Position numbers and translations under genes: made by a program. A DNA stretch of 64,000 nucleotides from Adiantum capillus-veneris (taxonomy: Eukaryota > Streptophyta > Polypodiopsida > Polypodiales > Pteridaceae), in the NCBI GenBank assembly GCA_014529385.2, contig CM043958.1, positions 83,661,025 to 83,725,024 on the forward strand, read 5' to 3'. The notes beneath the pieces are model-generated. The model was not told the origin of the DNA. It did no database searches and worked only from the letters and a program-made list of their open reading frames with translations. Shown one piece after another: positions 54,501-64,000 of this stretch. Positions within the stretch are counted from its first letter, which is position 1. The number at the start of each line of letters is the position of its first letter.

Positions 54501-56298
54501 CGACCATGCTCACTAGCATCTATATACATGTTCTTTCCCCTGTAAGTGAAGTAAATTCTCCTTTCAGGAAACTTCATGTTGGCAGCCATGCGATCAAACC
54601 ATGGTGCCCCTAGGATAACATCCTGATGTTGGAGAGGAGAGATGAAGAAGTCTTCTTTGTCGACATAGCTTTGGACATGAAGCCTCAACTTCCCAATCAA
54701 GGGAGTAACAGAGGCTTGTTGTCCCTTCAAAGCTGCATCAGCGACTACTATATCTCCCATCTCAAAAGCTTGAATGCCCAACTTGGTGGCCAACTCTATT
54801 GATATGAAGTTAAGAGTAGAGCCAGGGTCAAACAAGATGAAGGCATCATGCTCTCTTATATTTCCCCAAGCATAGGAGAGTGATGATCCTTTGAAATGAG
54901 CATCCTCTTTTGGAGCTTCGATGCTAGAAGCTCTAGGAGTCTCATTGCGAGTATTCTTCTTGGGGCAAGAACGATAGCCATGTCCTTGCTCTCCACACTT
55001 GAAACACTTATGGTCCTTGCGAAAAGCTTCAAGCTCTTCAGGAGAGAGTTTGTTTTTACCTTTGTAAACTCCCTTCTCCTTGGACCGATTGTTGTTGTTG
55101 TTGTTGTTGTTGGAAGTGTCTTGGGAATTATTTTGAGCATTGGATTTCCCCTTTGCATCATTTTTATCTTTGTTTTCCATGGGCTTGACATTACGTCTAG
55201 CCCCTTGATGGAAATTGATGCGTGAAGCAACCATGGTGTGGTGGATTACTTCGGTAATAGTACCGGGCCGTTGAGAGTTGATGTATTCGGCCATCTCTTC
55301 AGGTAATCCCGCACAGAATTGCTCTCTTTGCTCGGCAAAGTCTATCTTTTGAAAGACAGTAGCTTTGAGATGTAAATCCCAAAACTTGTCTACATACTTG
55401 TTGATAGACTCATGAGAGAGAAGCTTCAAGCCGCGCCATTTGGTAAGAACTTTATCTTTAGTATCGCTTGGCAGAAATTGCTTCATGATGGAAACTCGTA
55501 GGGTTTTCCATATCTTTGGGGCTTATCCATTGCCACGAAGGCTAGCCCACCATCGACGAGCTGATTTTTGGAAGTGCATAGCTACATGACGTAGCTTGGA
55601 GGACTCTGTGAAGCCCTCGTCCCCAAAGGCCGCGTCAAATTGCTGGATAAGGCCAAGACTTTGTCGGTAGCACCAAAGGTGCCATCGTAGGTGAGAAAAG
55701 AGATACTCTTTCCTCCCTCCTTGAACTTCTTTAGCTTTTGTGACCTTCGCCATGCAGGAAATGATTTGCGATGTCCTCCCCTCTTATATTCTCTAGGAGA
55801 ATAGCCATAACTTTCATCGGAAGAGGAGGAAGGTGAAGAAGAAGGAGAAGAGGGTGACCTCTTCCTAGCCCTTTTCTTCCTTTTTTTCCTCTCTTGCCTT
55901 TCAGAGTGATGAGGAGAAGGACTATGGGTTGCTCTTTTCCTCTTGGGAGGAGTAGGCAATCGTCTAGACCGCCTTCTTCGTGGAGCCACATCTTCAGAAG
56001 AACTTAGACTTTCATTGCTTTCTTTCTCTTTGGATTCCTCCTCTCGAATGGGAGAGAGTCTTCTTTTGGGGGTCTCTTCAAGAGGCCTCCTAAGCTCTCT
56101 CTCCTCTTGGAGAGGAAGGGAAATTCCATAGGCACGAAGTTGTTGAGTAACTTCGGCTTGCAAGGTAGGGTTGCCCATAGCTTGTTGCAACCTAGTCACA
56201 AGATAATTCACAAACATGGGAGCATCATCATTAGCACCTTCATGTGCAAAATCAAAGCTATCAATGTTCATTCTACTCTCTTGATTATTGTCAGCCAT
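51513..56298 (-). pseudogene. Chromovirus Gag-Pol polyprotein gene, broken
   Basis: Starts with MADNNQESRMNI at 56298 and an S/R-rich gag. A frameshift lies near 55655, after which the gag core FDAAFGDEGF...RRWWASL is read. A TAA at 55523 follows, then PSDTKDKVLTKWRG and the zinc knuckle CFKCGEQGHGYRSC (near 54990). The protease reads LFDPGSTLNFIS, with D-P-G instead of D-S/T-G. RT begins [21 protein letters not shown] frameshift lies near 54035 and a TAA near 53892. Then MPFGLTNAPATFNRLLEKIF and the active site FFDD (near 53790). RNase H has CDACGDCLGAVL and RTDHQSLKY. Integrase has H-H-C-C near 52770-52680 and D, D, E (SMDFIFGLP, VSDRDPRM, DGQSEIAN). The C-terminus RRYLIKFKNYPFEDPKW is chromodomain-like. 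Both stops could come from CAA-to-TAA changes. Otherwise nearly complete. Confidence 0.88.
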
Positions 56299-56695
56299 GT
56301 TAACAAAATTTTATGTATGTACTTAGTGTATGCTTTGGCAATTCAAAACCTTAGTTGCCACTCCTCTTAGCCTTTGAAAATTGGCTCTTAAGTATCTACA
56401 CCCACGGCTCAAAGTGGTTAATTATAGAGAGTAGAGGAGTAGGTCTAACATAGCAGAGTTGCCAAGGGCTAGCTCCTTTCGGACTTCTTATGGCTCAATA
56501 ATGGTAAAGCCATAGGCAAGTCTAAAAAGACTCCATTATTAAGTCCAAAGCTCCCGAGGTGTGCACCATCCCCCACATAGTGGGCTTAACAAAACCGATA
56601 TTAGATCCCAGTTCCACTTACCCTATTATAATTAACAACATCAACCATTTATAGGCTACTTAAGGACCTCTCTTCTTAAGCAAGAAAAGAGAAAC

Positions 56696-56713
56696 CAAAT
56701 GCTCTGATACCAA
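56696..56713 (-). other. Primer binding site of the chromovirus
   Basis: Minus strand TTGGTATCAGAGCATTTGG, complementary to initiator Met tRNA, directly after the 5' LTR end CCATTACA. The duplicate site is at 49516-49533. Confidence 0.9.
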
Positions 56714-58321
56714 TGTAATGGAATTAGCCTATTCAACTTGAGAATAGCGGAAATTAATGAGAATACTTTCAAGAAATAACTTTGTGAGCATAGCGGGTAG
56801 ACATAATTGAAGATAGCAACCTAATCATAGCAATTAGTTAACTTGGCATGAACAATACTTTTGCAAGAGAGAGAATTTAGAGAACATGACAACAGTTGAG
56901 GACCGGATTTATGTGGAGCCGGTCCCCCCTCCAATAGGCATTTGTATTATGATTTCTCCCATTAAGAGAGACTTGTTACAATACATTCTTTGTGTTCCTT
57001 GTGACCTAGGTGATGCAATGAAGATGGAAAGCTTCATGCATCACAATCATAGCATAACATAAACTTGAAGAAAGCTTTAATTGTCCCAAGCCTCAGTCCC
57101 AAGACCTCAAACACCTTCGAAGGTGGAGAGAGCTAGCAGGGAATGAGGGTAGGGAAGAGGAAGAAGAAACATTTCATAGGAGAAAGAACTAGTTCCTCAC
57201 TTATCATACTCTTGTTGCTAGCATACATAATAGCATAGTAATGAAGAAGAAGGAGATGACAAGCTCAAGCATTGAAGCATGGCTCTTGGTTGGATTTGCA
57301 CTCCATAGCCAAGAGTGTTGGTATAGGCTCTCAACCTCTACTTGCTTGGAGAGGGAGCTCTTGCACTTTGCATAGCACACAATGAGAGTGATTGTGAGTG
57401 TGTGTGGGTGAGTATACCCCTCAAGCAAGCCCCTAGCTAGCTTGGGTCGACCCCCCCTTGTAGCTCATGCTTGAAGCTCATTGGACCCTCCCAGGCCTAG
57501 CCAATCATGAGCAGGAGGCATTACAAGCAGTAGGGGTAGCCTTGAGACAAGTGTCCCCCTTTCCTTTTTGAGAGAGAGGGCTAGATAAATGCTAAAACAA
57601 TTAGATAATTCATGTAATTTATCATTGGACCCCTTTGAAGCTTAGCCAATAGGCTTCAAGAAACACATGAAGGTAACATGGGTAGGGGCCTGACATGTGT
57701 CCTTGTTGCCTCTTCAAGTTGGGGCTTCCCTTGTGTGTGTGAGTGGGTATTCTCTCTCTAGCCCCTAGGAAAAGGGCTCGCCCCCCCTCTTGTAGGAACG
57801 CTTTTGACTTTAGGTGATCAAGCACCTTACTCACCAAGCATGACAAAGCACTTGAGCTAGGGGGTGTTCCCACAAGCATCTCACGCAAGCTTCTCAAGGC
57901 ACCTCAAGTACCTTAATCATGCAGCAAGTCAAGCACCTCAAGCATGGAGCCAATCAAGCACCTCAAGCATGACAAACACCTCAAGCACGACAAGCACCTC
58001 AAGCAGGACAAGCACCTCGAGCTTGGGCCTGGTTCCCACCTCAAGCTCAGCCCTAGCTTACCTAAGGTCAAAGGACTTTTACACACATTTATTGGAGGTC
58101 TTCAATGAAGCTAACCCTAAGGTCTTATGCTCCATTGGTTAGCCTTGCTCTTTGATAGACCATCTCCCTTTTGGGCCCCTTTACCATTGGCCCCGTGTTG
58201 AGATAGATCTATAAGCACATATCTATATCTTAACACTTGTTTCCGTTTATTCTCCCACATTAAGTGATCAATTTAATATGAGAAAATCATTTGGGTTGGT
58301 TAGATATTAGATTTTATGACA
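56714..58321 (-). repeat. Chromovirus 5' LTR
   Basis: 1608 bp, TGTCATAAAATC at 58321 to CCATTACA at 56714 on the minus strand. Paired with 49534-51153. Short open frames in both LTRs share the same sequence and are not genes. Confidence 0.9.
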
Positions 58322-59585
58322 GCCTAATTCTATCACCAAAGTAATCCACCACACTATGGTTGCTTCGTGCATCAATTTCGAACAAGGGGCTAGATGGGAT
58401 GTCAAGCCCATGGAAAGCAAAGATAAAAGTGATGTAAAGGGGAAAACCAATGCCCAAAATTATTCCCAAGGTAATTCTAACAACAACAATTGGTCCAAGG
58501 AGAAGGGAGTTTACAAAGTTAAAAACAAACTCTCTCCTGAAGAGCTTGAAGCTCTTCGCAAGGACCACAAATGTTTTAAGTGTGGCGAGCAAGGACATGG
58601 TTATCATTCTTCCCCGAAGAGAAATGCCCGCAATGAGACTCCTAGAGCTTCCACTATTGAAGCTCCAAAAGAGGATGCTCATTACAAAGGATCACCTCTC
58701 TCCTATTCTTGGGGAAAGTTAAGGGAGCATGATGCCTTCATCTTGTTTGACCCTAGATCTACTCACAATTTCATATCAATAGAGTTGGCCACCAAACTGG
58801 GCATTCAAGCTTTTGAGATGGGAGATATTGTAACGATCTACACAGCTTTCAAGGGACAGCAAGCCTCCGTTACTCCTTTAATCGGGAAATTGAGGATTCA
58901 TGTCCAAAGCTATATCAACAAAGAAGACTTTTTCATCTCTCCTCTCCAACATGAGGATGCTATCCTAGGGGCACCATGTTCAACTGCATGGCTCCCAACA
59001 TGAAGTTCCCTATATAGTAAAAGAGCATCTATATAGATTCTAGTGAGTCTGGTCGTACTATATCACTTGTAAATCATCCTTCTTTTGACAAATCAATGAA
59101 AAGCTCAGTTTTTGCGTACATGATTTTTGTCAAATAGACCCTAAAAGGTCCTAATAATTCATCAAGTGTAAATGTTAGAAATCAAGAAGAGTTTGACTTG
59201 TCTAACTTTCTATAAGGATTCCAACATGTGTTCATCAATGATATCCCTATGGACTTACCTCCAAAACGAGGAGATGATGACCATCAAATCGATCTCCTAC
59301 CAGGAAGCTCACCACCTAACAAGCCTCCTTATGAAGTTTCCCAAGCTCAACAAGAGGAGATCATGAGGCAAGTACAAGAATTGGTAGAGAAAGGGATAAT
59401 GAGGCCTATCTCCTCTCCCTTTTGTTCTCCAGTCCTTTTAGTGAAAAAGAAAGATGGTACATACCGCATGTGTGTGGACTATCATGTACTAAATCATATC
59501 ACTATCAAAAATAAATTTCCCGTACCTCAGGTAGAAGCTCTATTTGATAAGCTTCAAGTCTCTACCGACTTCAATAGGATTTATT
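58322..59585 (+). pseudogene. Related chromovirus fragment, opposite strand: gag end, protease, RT start
   Basis: Begins abruptly inside gag (ITKVIHHTMVASCINFEQGA). It continues with the zinc knuckle CFKCGEQGHGYHSS (last Cys lost), protease LFDPRSTHNFIS, a frameshift near 58975, two stops near 59015 and further stops near 59135 and 59215. RT then follows up to [20 protein letters not shown] and FDKLQVSTDFNRI, where it ends. It is clearly more diverged from the 55486-53942 protein than the two LTR copies are from each other, so it is an older family member. It is probably the target into which the minus-strand element inserted. Confidence 0.8.
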
Positions 59586-59676
59586 ATTTTGATAGTTTCA
59601 ATACATGCATTTGTGTCTTTCATTTAGTTTGGGGCATACCATTCTCTCTCATATGTTTCTCTCGCACCCACTTGTG

Positions 59677-59830
<154 letters not shown>

Positions 59831-59849
59831 CAGCCCGTCAAACCCTAAG

Positions 59850-61130
59850 CCTGCTCGTTGAACCCTAAGCCTCAACCCTTGCGCGTCTCCCCTGGGAGAG
59901 GGAGGCCCTATGGGGGGTGTTAATGCCCGAGCTCTACCCCATGCCCAAGTCTGAAACCTGCCTGCTGTGTGTTTTCTGTTGTGACATGCTCATCAACGGG
60001 GCATCTATTGCGTCTATTGTGACTTGCTCCTCAGCAGGATAAGGGCATTTTTCTCTCCCTCTCTCTCAGCCCGTCGAACCCAATCCTCATCCTTTTGTCA
60101 TCGATACCTTTTAACCCCCTTACATAGAGCATGGTTAAATGCTTCCAAAAAAGTCTGAATTAGTATGAGCCCTTGATCTCACGCACCACTGTGTGCCCAA
60201 CAGAAATTCTCAGCTTGATGTCGTCCTTTGGCACTCTTGTTGCACACAAGAGCTTTCTTGCGGTGGCAGTGGCACCAAGGAAGGACCCCGCCGCCCGCCA
60301 AGAAGCACGAATCACAACCCTTGAGGCTTATATTCAAGAGCTCGTTGGGGAGAATGCAAGACTCAAAGAATGTCTACGCAAGCTTGAAGATGCGAAGGAA
60401 GTAGAGAGCCAAGCTATGCTTGAGAAAGCACACGCAGTCAAAGCCTCACTCACCAAAACTGTCATGGTAGTGCAGAAAGAATCACATGAAGCAACACATA
60501 AGAAGATTGACACCAAGATACAGGCGGCCCTACAAGTATGCCGGCTATAAGAATATCTTGGCCTCAAGGTCAGGATTGGGGGGCTACACTCATTTGTGGT
60601 GTACCACGGAGGACACCCTAGAGGAAGCAATCATCAAGCTCAATAACATTCTTCAACCTGTCTACATCAATCCCAAAATTGTTGCCTGGATCAACAATAC
60701 ACATAGACATGTGCCACCCAAGAATTGCATACTCACTTTCAAGGACAAAGATGAGTGTATGAACTTGCTATGTCAATCTCGACTTCTCAAGGGAAAAAAG
60801 ATTTGGATTGCTGAAGAATTGACCATGAATTAACTCAAGAATAAAGCAAGTGAGCTCAAGAAGATGCATGAAGCACATAAGCAAGGCAAATGGGCAGTCT
60901 ACCGAGGTGGCAAAGCGATCATCGAAACCCCAAACCAGCTCTCCCCTCAGCCGACCCTCCTTAGGTTTTTGTTCTCTCTTTTTCTCTACTCTACCCTCTT
61001 GATGGACCCTCAGTCCTTTAACTAATATGTATCAGCCCGCACTGAGAAGGAATTGTTGTAATGTGTTTTTGGTCCCATGGATCATATATGACCTCCGTGG
61101 ACGATAATTCAATCTATCAATCTATCTCCC
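59850..61130 (+). mobile_element. LINE-like remnant
   Basis: A region with a coiled-coil and an RNA-binding-like ORF1 piece (60173-60930), followed after a short spacer by a 3' end of the type GATAATTCAATCTATCAATCTATCT (61105-61129), typical of a target-primed retroposon tail. No reverse transcriptase was found, so it is either internally deleted or a non-autonomous relative. Confidence 0.4.
60173..60935 (+). pseudogene. LINE ORF1-like protein fragment
   Basis: First frame: ARITTLEAYIQELVGENARL and then KLEDAKEVESQAMLEKAHA, a coiled coil. A frameshift lies near 60540. Second frame: NILASRSGLGGYTHLWCTTE, LKGKKIWIAEELTMN, a TAA stop at 60831, then ASELKKMHEAHKQGKWAVYR. The motif W.AEELT.NQ....L...HEA...GKWAVYRG is seen in ORF1 proteins of several non-LTR retrotransposons. 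The identification rests on this pattern alone. Confidence 0.4.
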
Positions 61131-62790
61131 CTCCTTCATGTAGTAGAAAGTGAATTACACATATATTCTCCAAGCACTCGATATTCTTGAGTCTTCTTTC
61201 ATTCCTACACATTCAAGGGCAGCGCAATTTGCTAGGTACTCTTGGATGCGGTTTGGCTGGTGGATTAAAATCCATGCTATGTCAGGCACAAGAATCTCCT
61301 CCCCTTTTTATGCTTCCTCACATTGATGTATTTTGTTGTTGTATAAATTGAGAAGATGAAAATGTTTATTTATTGCATAAACCCCTAGGGAGGGGATCTA
61401 TCATCATTGGTCTGAGAAGCAATTTACCCTTGGCTTTGTGACTAGGCCCAAAAACCTTGTCAAAAGCATGGATAATGTTTTTATTTTTTATGGATGTGTC
61501 CTCTTACAACAAACAAGAAAAGAAAATCCTCAAATCCTTTGCAAAAAAAAATACGAATAATATTTAAAAGTCCTTTAAGCATATATGATGGTATTGTCAC
61601 ATGTGACAGTATTTTCTATACGCGTAGACTCAAAAGAAATGAACAAATTATGTAGTGATATAATGTGTATATTGGCACCGTTGTCAAGTAACGCGTCATA
61701 ATCTAAAGTGCACAACATTTACAAAATCCTCAATAGAAGGAGAGGCCTCAACAACATCCATATTCATTAGGAAAAGGATGGGATAAAAAAGAGGCCGTTT
61801 ATCTTGGCCGCATCATTAGAGAGGGATTAAGAAATCAGAAAATGGATAGGGGCTATGTGGCCAAAAATCCAACATTGTAAGAGGCTTATAAAGATTCCCA
61901 TTGAATATCTAGACTTTCAAATAAACTGGTCAATTTTTAGTGAAAAGGGGCAAAAGCCCTTGGTTTTGTTGCTTATTTTAATGAAGATCATGGCTAAAAT
62001 ATTGGAGGTGGGAAGGCCCCCCTCCATTTCAAGTACCAAATGGGAAACTCAAACCCGGTTAAAAGTCTTGCAAAATCATGCACCCAGCAGATTTTTGGCA
62101 TCTTTCTTTAGCCTCTTCCAATCTAAAAGGAATCTTGGGTTAACATACTAATGAGATCCTCTTGGTGCCAAGATAAAAGGCCCTTCCTCTCCCCATCCTT
62201 CCCCTAATAAGCCTCTTTCTTCTTGGCCTCTTTTGCAACTAACTTATAACATTGCTTAATGGCATGATTATTAGCCTTCAAACCCATTTTTCTTGCCCTT
62301 CTTCTCATCCTCATCAAAAGGTGCAGAAATTAATCCTTGGCTTTGCGACTAATTTTCATTTGCATCTTTGGAATTGTAGATTCATTATGTGTACTCAGGT
62401 CTCTCTTTCACATGCATCTATTACAATTTGTATATTTTCTACCATCTTCTATCCTTCTCACGTACCACATCTAGTAATTCTCTTTACATCATCACAATCA
62501 TCATCTCTAATTTTACTACCATCTACCCTACCTACTATCATATTTCCTTCACCATCTTTTCTTATGAAATCTCATAGCCAAAGATCCAAGTGTTTTCAAG
62601 CCACACCAAAACATCCTTAGCGGGAAAGAAGACGGGGTGAGATTTCTTTGTTTTGGAGAATTCATGGGTTCCAAGTGTGATGAACCAGGCAAGTATCGTG
62701 CAAAATTTTGAAGCCTTCTCTACATTTCTATAACAACCACAAGCTCTATAAAGTATGGAAGTAGCAATGTTAAGCGCATTGGAGGCCATT
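61130..62790. other. No recognisable gene
   Basis: AT-rich with open frames up to 122 codons (61855-62151 and 62252-62620) that lack recognisable motifs. No repeat shared with the rest of the window was noticed. Confidence 0.4.
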
Positions 62791-62794
62791 GTAA

Positions 62795-63885
62795 ACAAGC
62801 CTTGGATAAGATCGATGGTCAAGACATATCCAAGTATTTCAACGATTATGCAAGAGGGATGGAATTATGCAAGGCTCCAAAGGAGAAGATGATTAAGGAT
62901 TTTGAGGTGATCATTCTTTCAAAGCTAATTTCACATGCTAGAGAGATTCATCACAAAATATAGTGAAAACTAGGATGAATTGAAGAAAGATCTCATGGAA
63001 AGATCGTCTATGGAAGATCCATAACTAGTATCTACTAACTTTTTGGAGTGGATTTTTGAACCCAAAGGGTTTGATGGTGATAGCACTATATACGAGAGGT
63101 TGACCACATATATACTCAGTTATCAACGATCGTAAAAACAACAAAGTTTGTAGGATGAAAAGAATGAGTTGTTTCTTCAAGCAAGAGATATAAAACTATA
63201 AGAAAACTTTTGAGTGCTTTAAAAAGATAAGCACACTATGAATGGACTAAATACTGGCTGGAAAGAGGTTACTGAGGCTATTTGGGTGAAAGCATGACTA
63301 GGTGAACACCAAAGCTATTTCCGGGACATCACTATTTGGCAAATTAATAGTTGTAATATGTTTGACAAAGATAGAAGAACCCAAGGCGTGTGATATATCA
63401 TTAGATAGCTCTTGAAGAGGAGAATCTAAAAAATTGTTTGGTGCCAAATTTAGAATTAATTTGCAAAAATTGTACACCGCGCCACGGCTCATAGTGCAGC
63501 TATTCAAAACTAGTAATCAAGCCATAAAAGTGTACCACCCAGTCATGCTTTCACCCATTTTCTTTCTTACAAAGGGACTAAGATGTAAGGATAGGATGAT
63601 TGTGTCTAGTGATGTTGCTAATTTTAATATGGAAGGGGAAATAGGTAAGCCACAAATTGCAATTCCAAAACTTCATTGATCTATTTTGGAAGAGTTTGTG
63701 AAAGGAATGCAAGATTTGAAGCTAAAGGTCTCACGTGCTAAAGAAAGATGTGAAAGTAAGGATCTTGTCTTTTCCAAAGATGATAAATATGCTTTTGAAG
63801 TTGCTACCTATGGTCTACAAATGGAAATAAGCTTTATGTTTCTAACCTTGGATTATCAATGCAAGTACATGTATGCTTAGGCTAG
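62795..63885 (+). pseudogene. Retrotransposon gag remnant
   Basis: DGQDISKYFNDYARGMELCK then APKEKMIKDFEVIILSKLIS (62815-62945) resemble the retrotransposon gag core (G.DI..FL..YE..M....P...MI). Later patches are NFLEWIFEP and DEKNELFLQARDIKL (63035-63200), typical of the same gag family. Near the window end is EEFVKGMQDLKLKVSRAKER (63690-63750). Many stops and shifts. The element continues beyond the window. Confidence 0.5.
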
Positions 63886-64000
63886 CTCTCTGACAAGTTA
63901 CAATAAGCTGATTCTAAGGTTAATGTCTGTAGTATTTGACCTAGGTGGAGTTTAGGAAATTTATGTAGAAAGGAAGCATTTGATCGAGGGGCTAGCTATA

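Larger units (their letters stand above)
51154..58321 (-). mobile_element. Ty3/gypsy chromovirus, minus strand (LTR plus internal region)
   Basis: 5' LTR 58321-56714, initiator-Met primer site 56713-56696, leader, gag-pol 56298-51513, polypurine tract, then the downstream LTR (49534-51153). The chromodomain-like C-terminus and RT/RNase H/integrase order mark a chromovirus. The near identity of its LTRs argues for recent origin, yet gag-pol carries two stops and two frameshifts. The right edge cuts into a related element of opposite orientation (58322 onwards). No target duplication can be checked because the left end is not a normal LTR end. Confidence 0.88.

Noticed and set aside
59845-59880. 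AACCCTAAGCC repeats as an interstitial telomere
   Set aside because: Only two or three imperfect copies, separated by other sequence; not a run of CCCTAAA.

Overview
The window looks like repeat-rich nuclear DNA of a land plant. The evidence is plant-type LTR retrotransposons with tRNA-complementary primer sites, a CACTA transposon with a GT-AG intron, many pentatricopeptide (PPR) gene fragments, a GRAS transcription-factor pseudogene and abundant (CT)n/(GT)n microsatellites. The style of the PPR debris (VDMYAK..ALHKAQKV..RVRD..SWNALI) suggests a fern or another seedless plant, but that is inference. No intact host gene was found. The only long uninterrupted reading frame is a retrotransposon polyprotein. 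No CRISPR, prokaryotic operon, rRNA or tRNA gene was seen.

Layout. 1-8334: three blocks of a hairpin-forming repeat (about 68 bp period in block 1). Between the first two lies a decayed, intron-containing gene whose best reading is a ParB-like plus N4/N6 DNA-methyltransferase-like protein. 8335-14180: a minus-strand non-coding LTR element (LARD) inserted in a PPR gene. 14186-20109: PPR remnant, then a nested stack in which a copia element is split by a 2.7 kb non-autonomous LTR element and a Ty3/gypsy element. 20110-20856: foldback element. 23240-24609: GRAS pseudogene. 25043-26330: CACTA element end. 26500-28358: reversed block of the hairpin repeat, then the missing end of the LARD LTR, then the other half of the PPR gene (28359-30530). 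31528-37190: a long imperfect hairpin and two unrecognised decayed genes, one cut by a 1.34 kb DNA transposon with TTAA duplications. 39084-47498: Tat-type Ty3/gypsy element with an intact 1759-residue Gag-Pol and a truncated 3' LTR. 48655-58321: minus-strand chromovirus in an LTR-internal-LTR-partial-internal arrangement, abutting a related chromovirus fragment of opposite orientation (58322-59585). 59850-61130: LINE-like remnant. 62795-63870: another gag remnant.

Two reconstructions tie pieces together. First, the 5 bp duplication CGTGG lies beside the LARD 5' LTR (14181-14185) and beside an LTR end fragment 14 kb away in opposite orientation (28359-28363). The two PPR halves join in frame there. 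Turning 8335-27827 around restores one insertion and also puts two blocks of the hairpin repeat into the same orientation, so a roughly 19.5 kb inversion is the simplest explanation. Second, removing the element at 34896-36234 with one TTAA restores an open frame across an exon that also has a proper intron downstream, which supports a real but unrecognised former gene.
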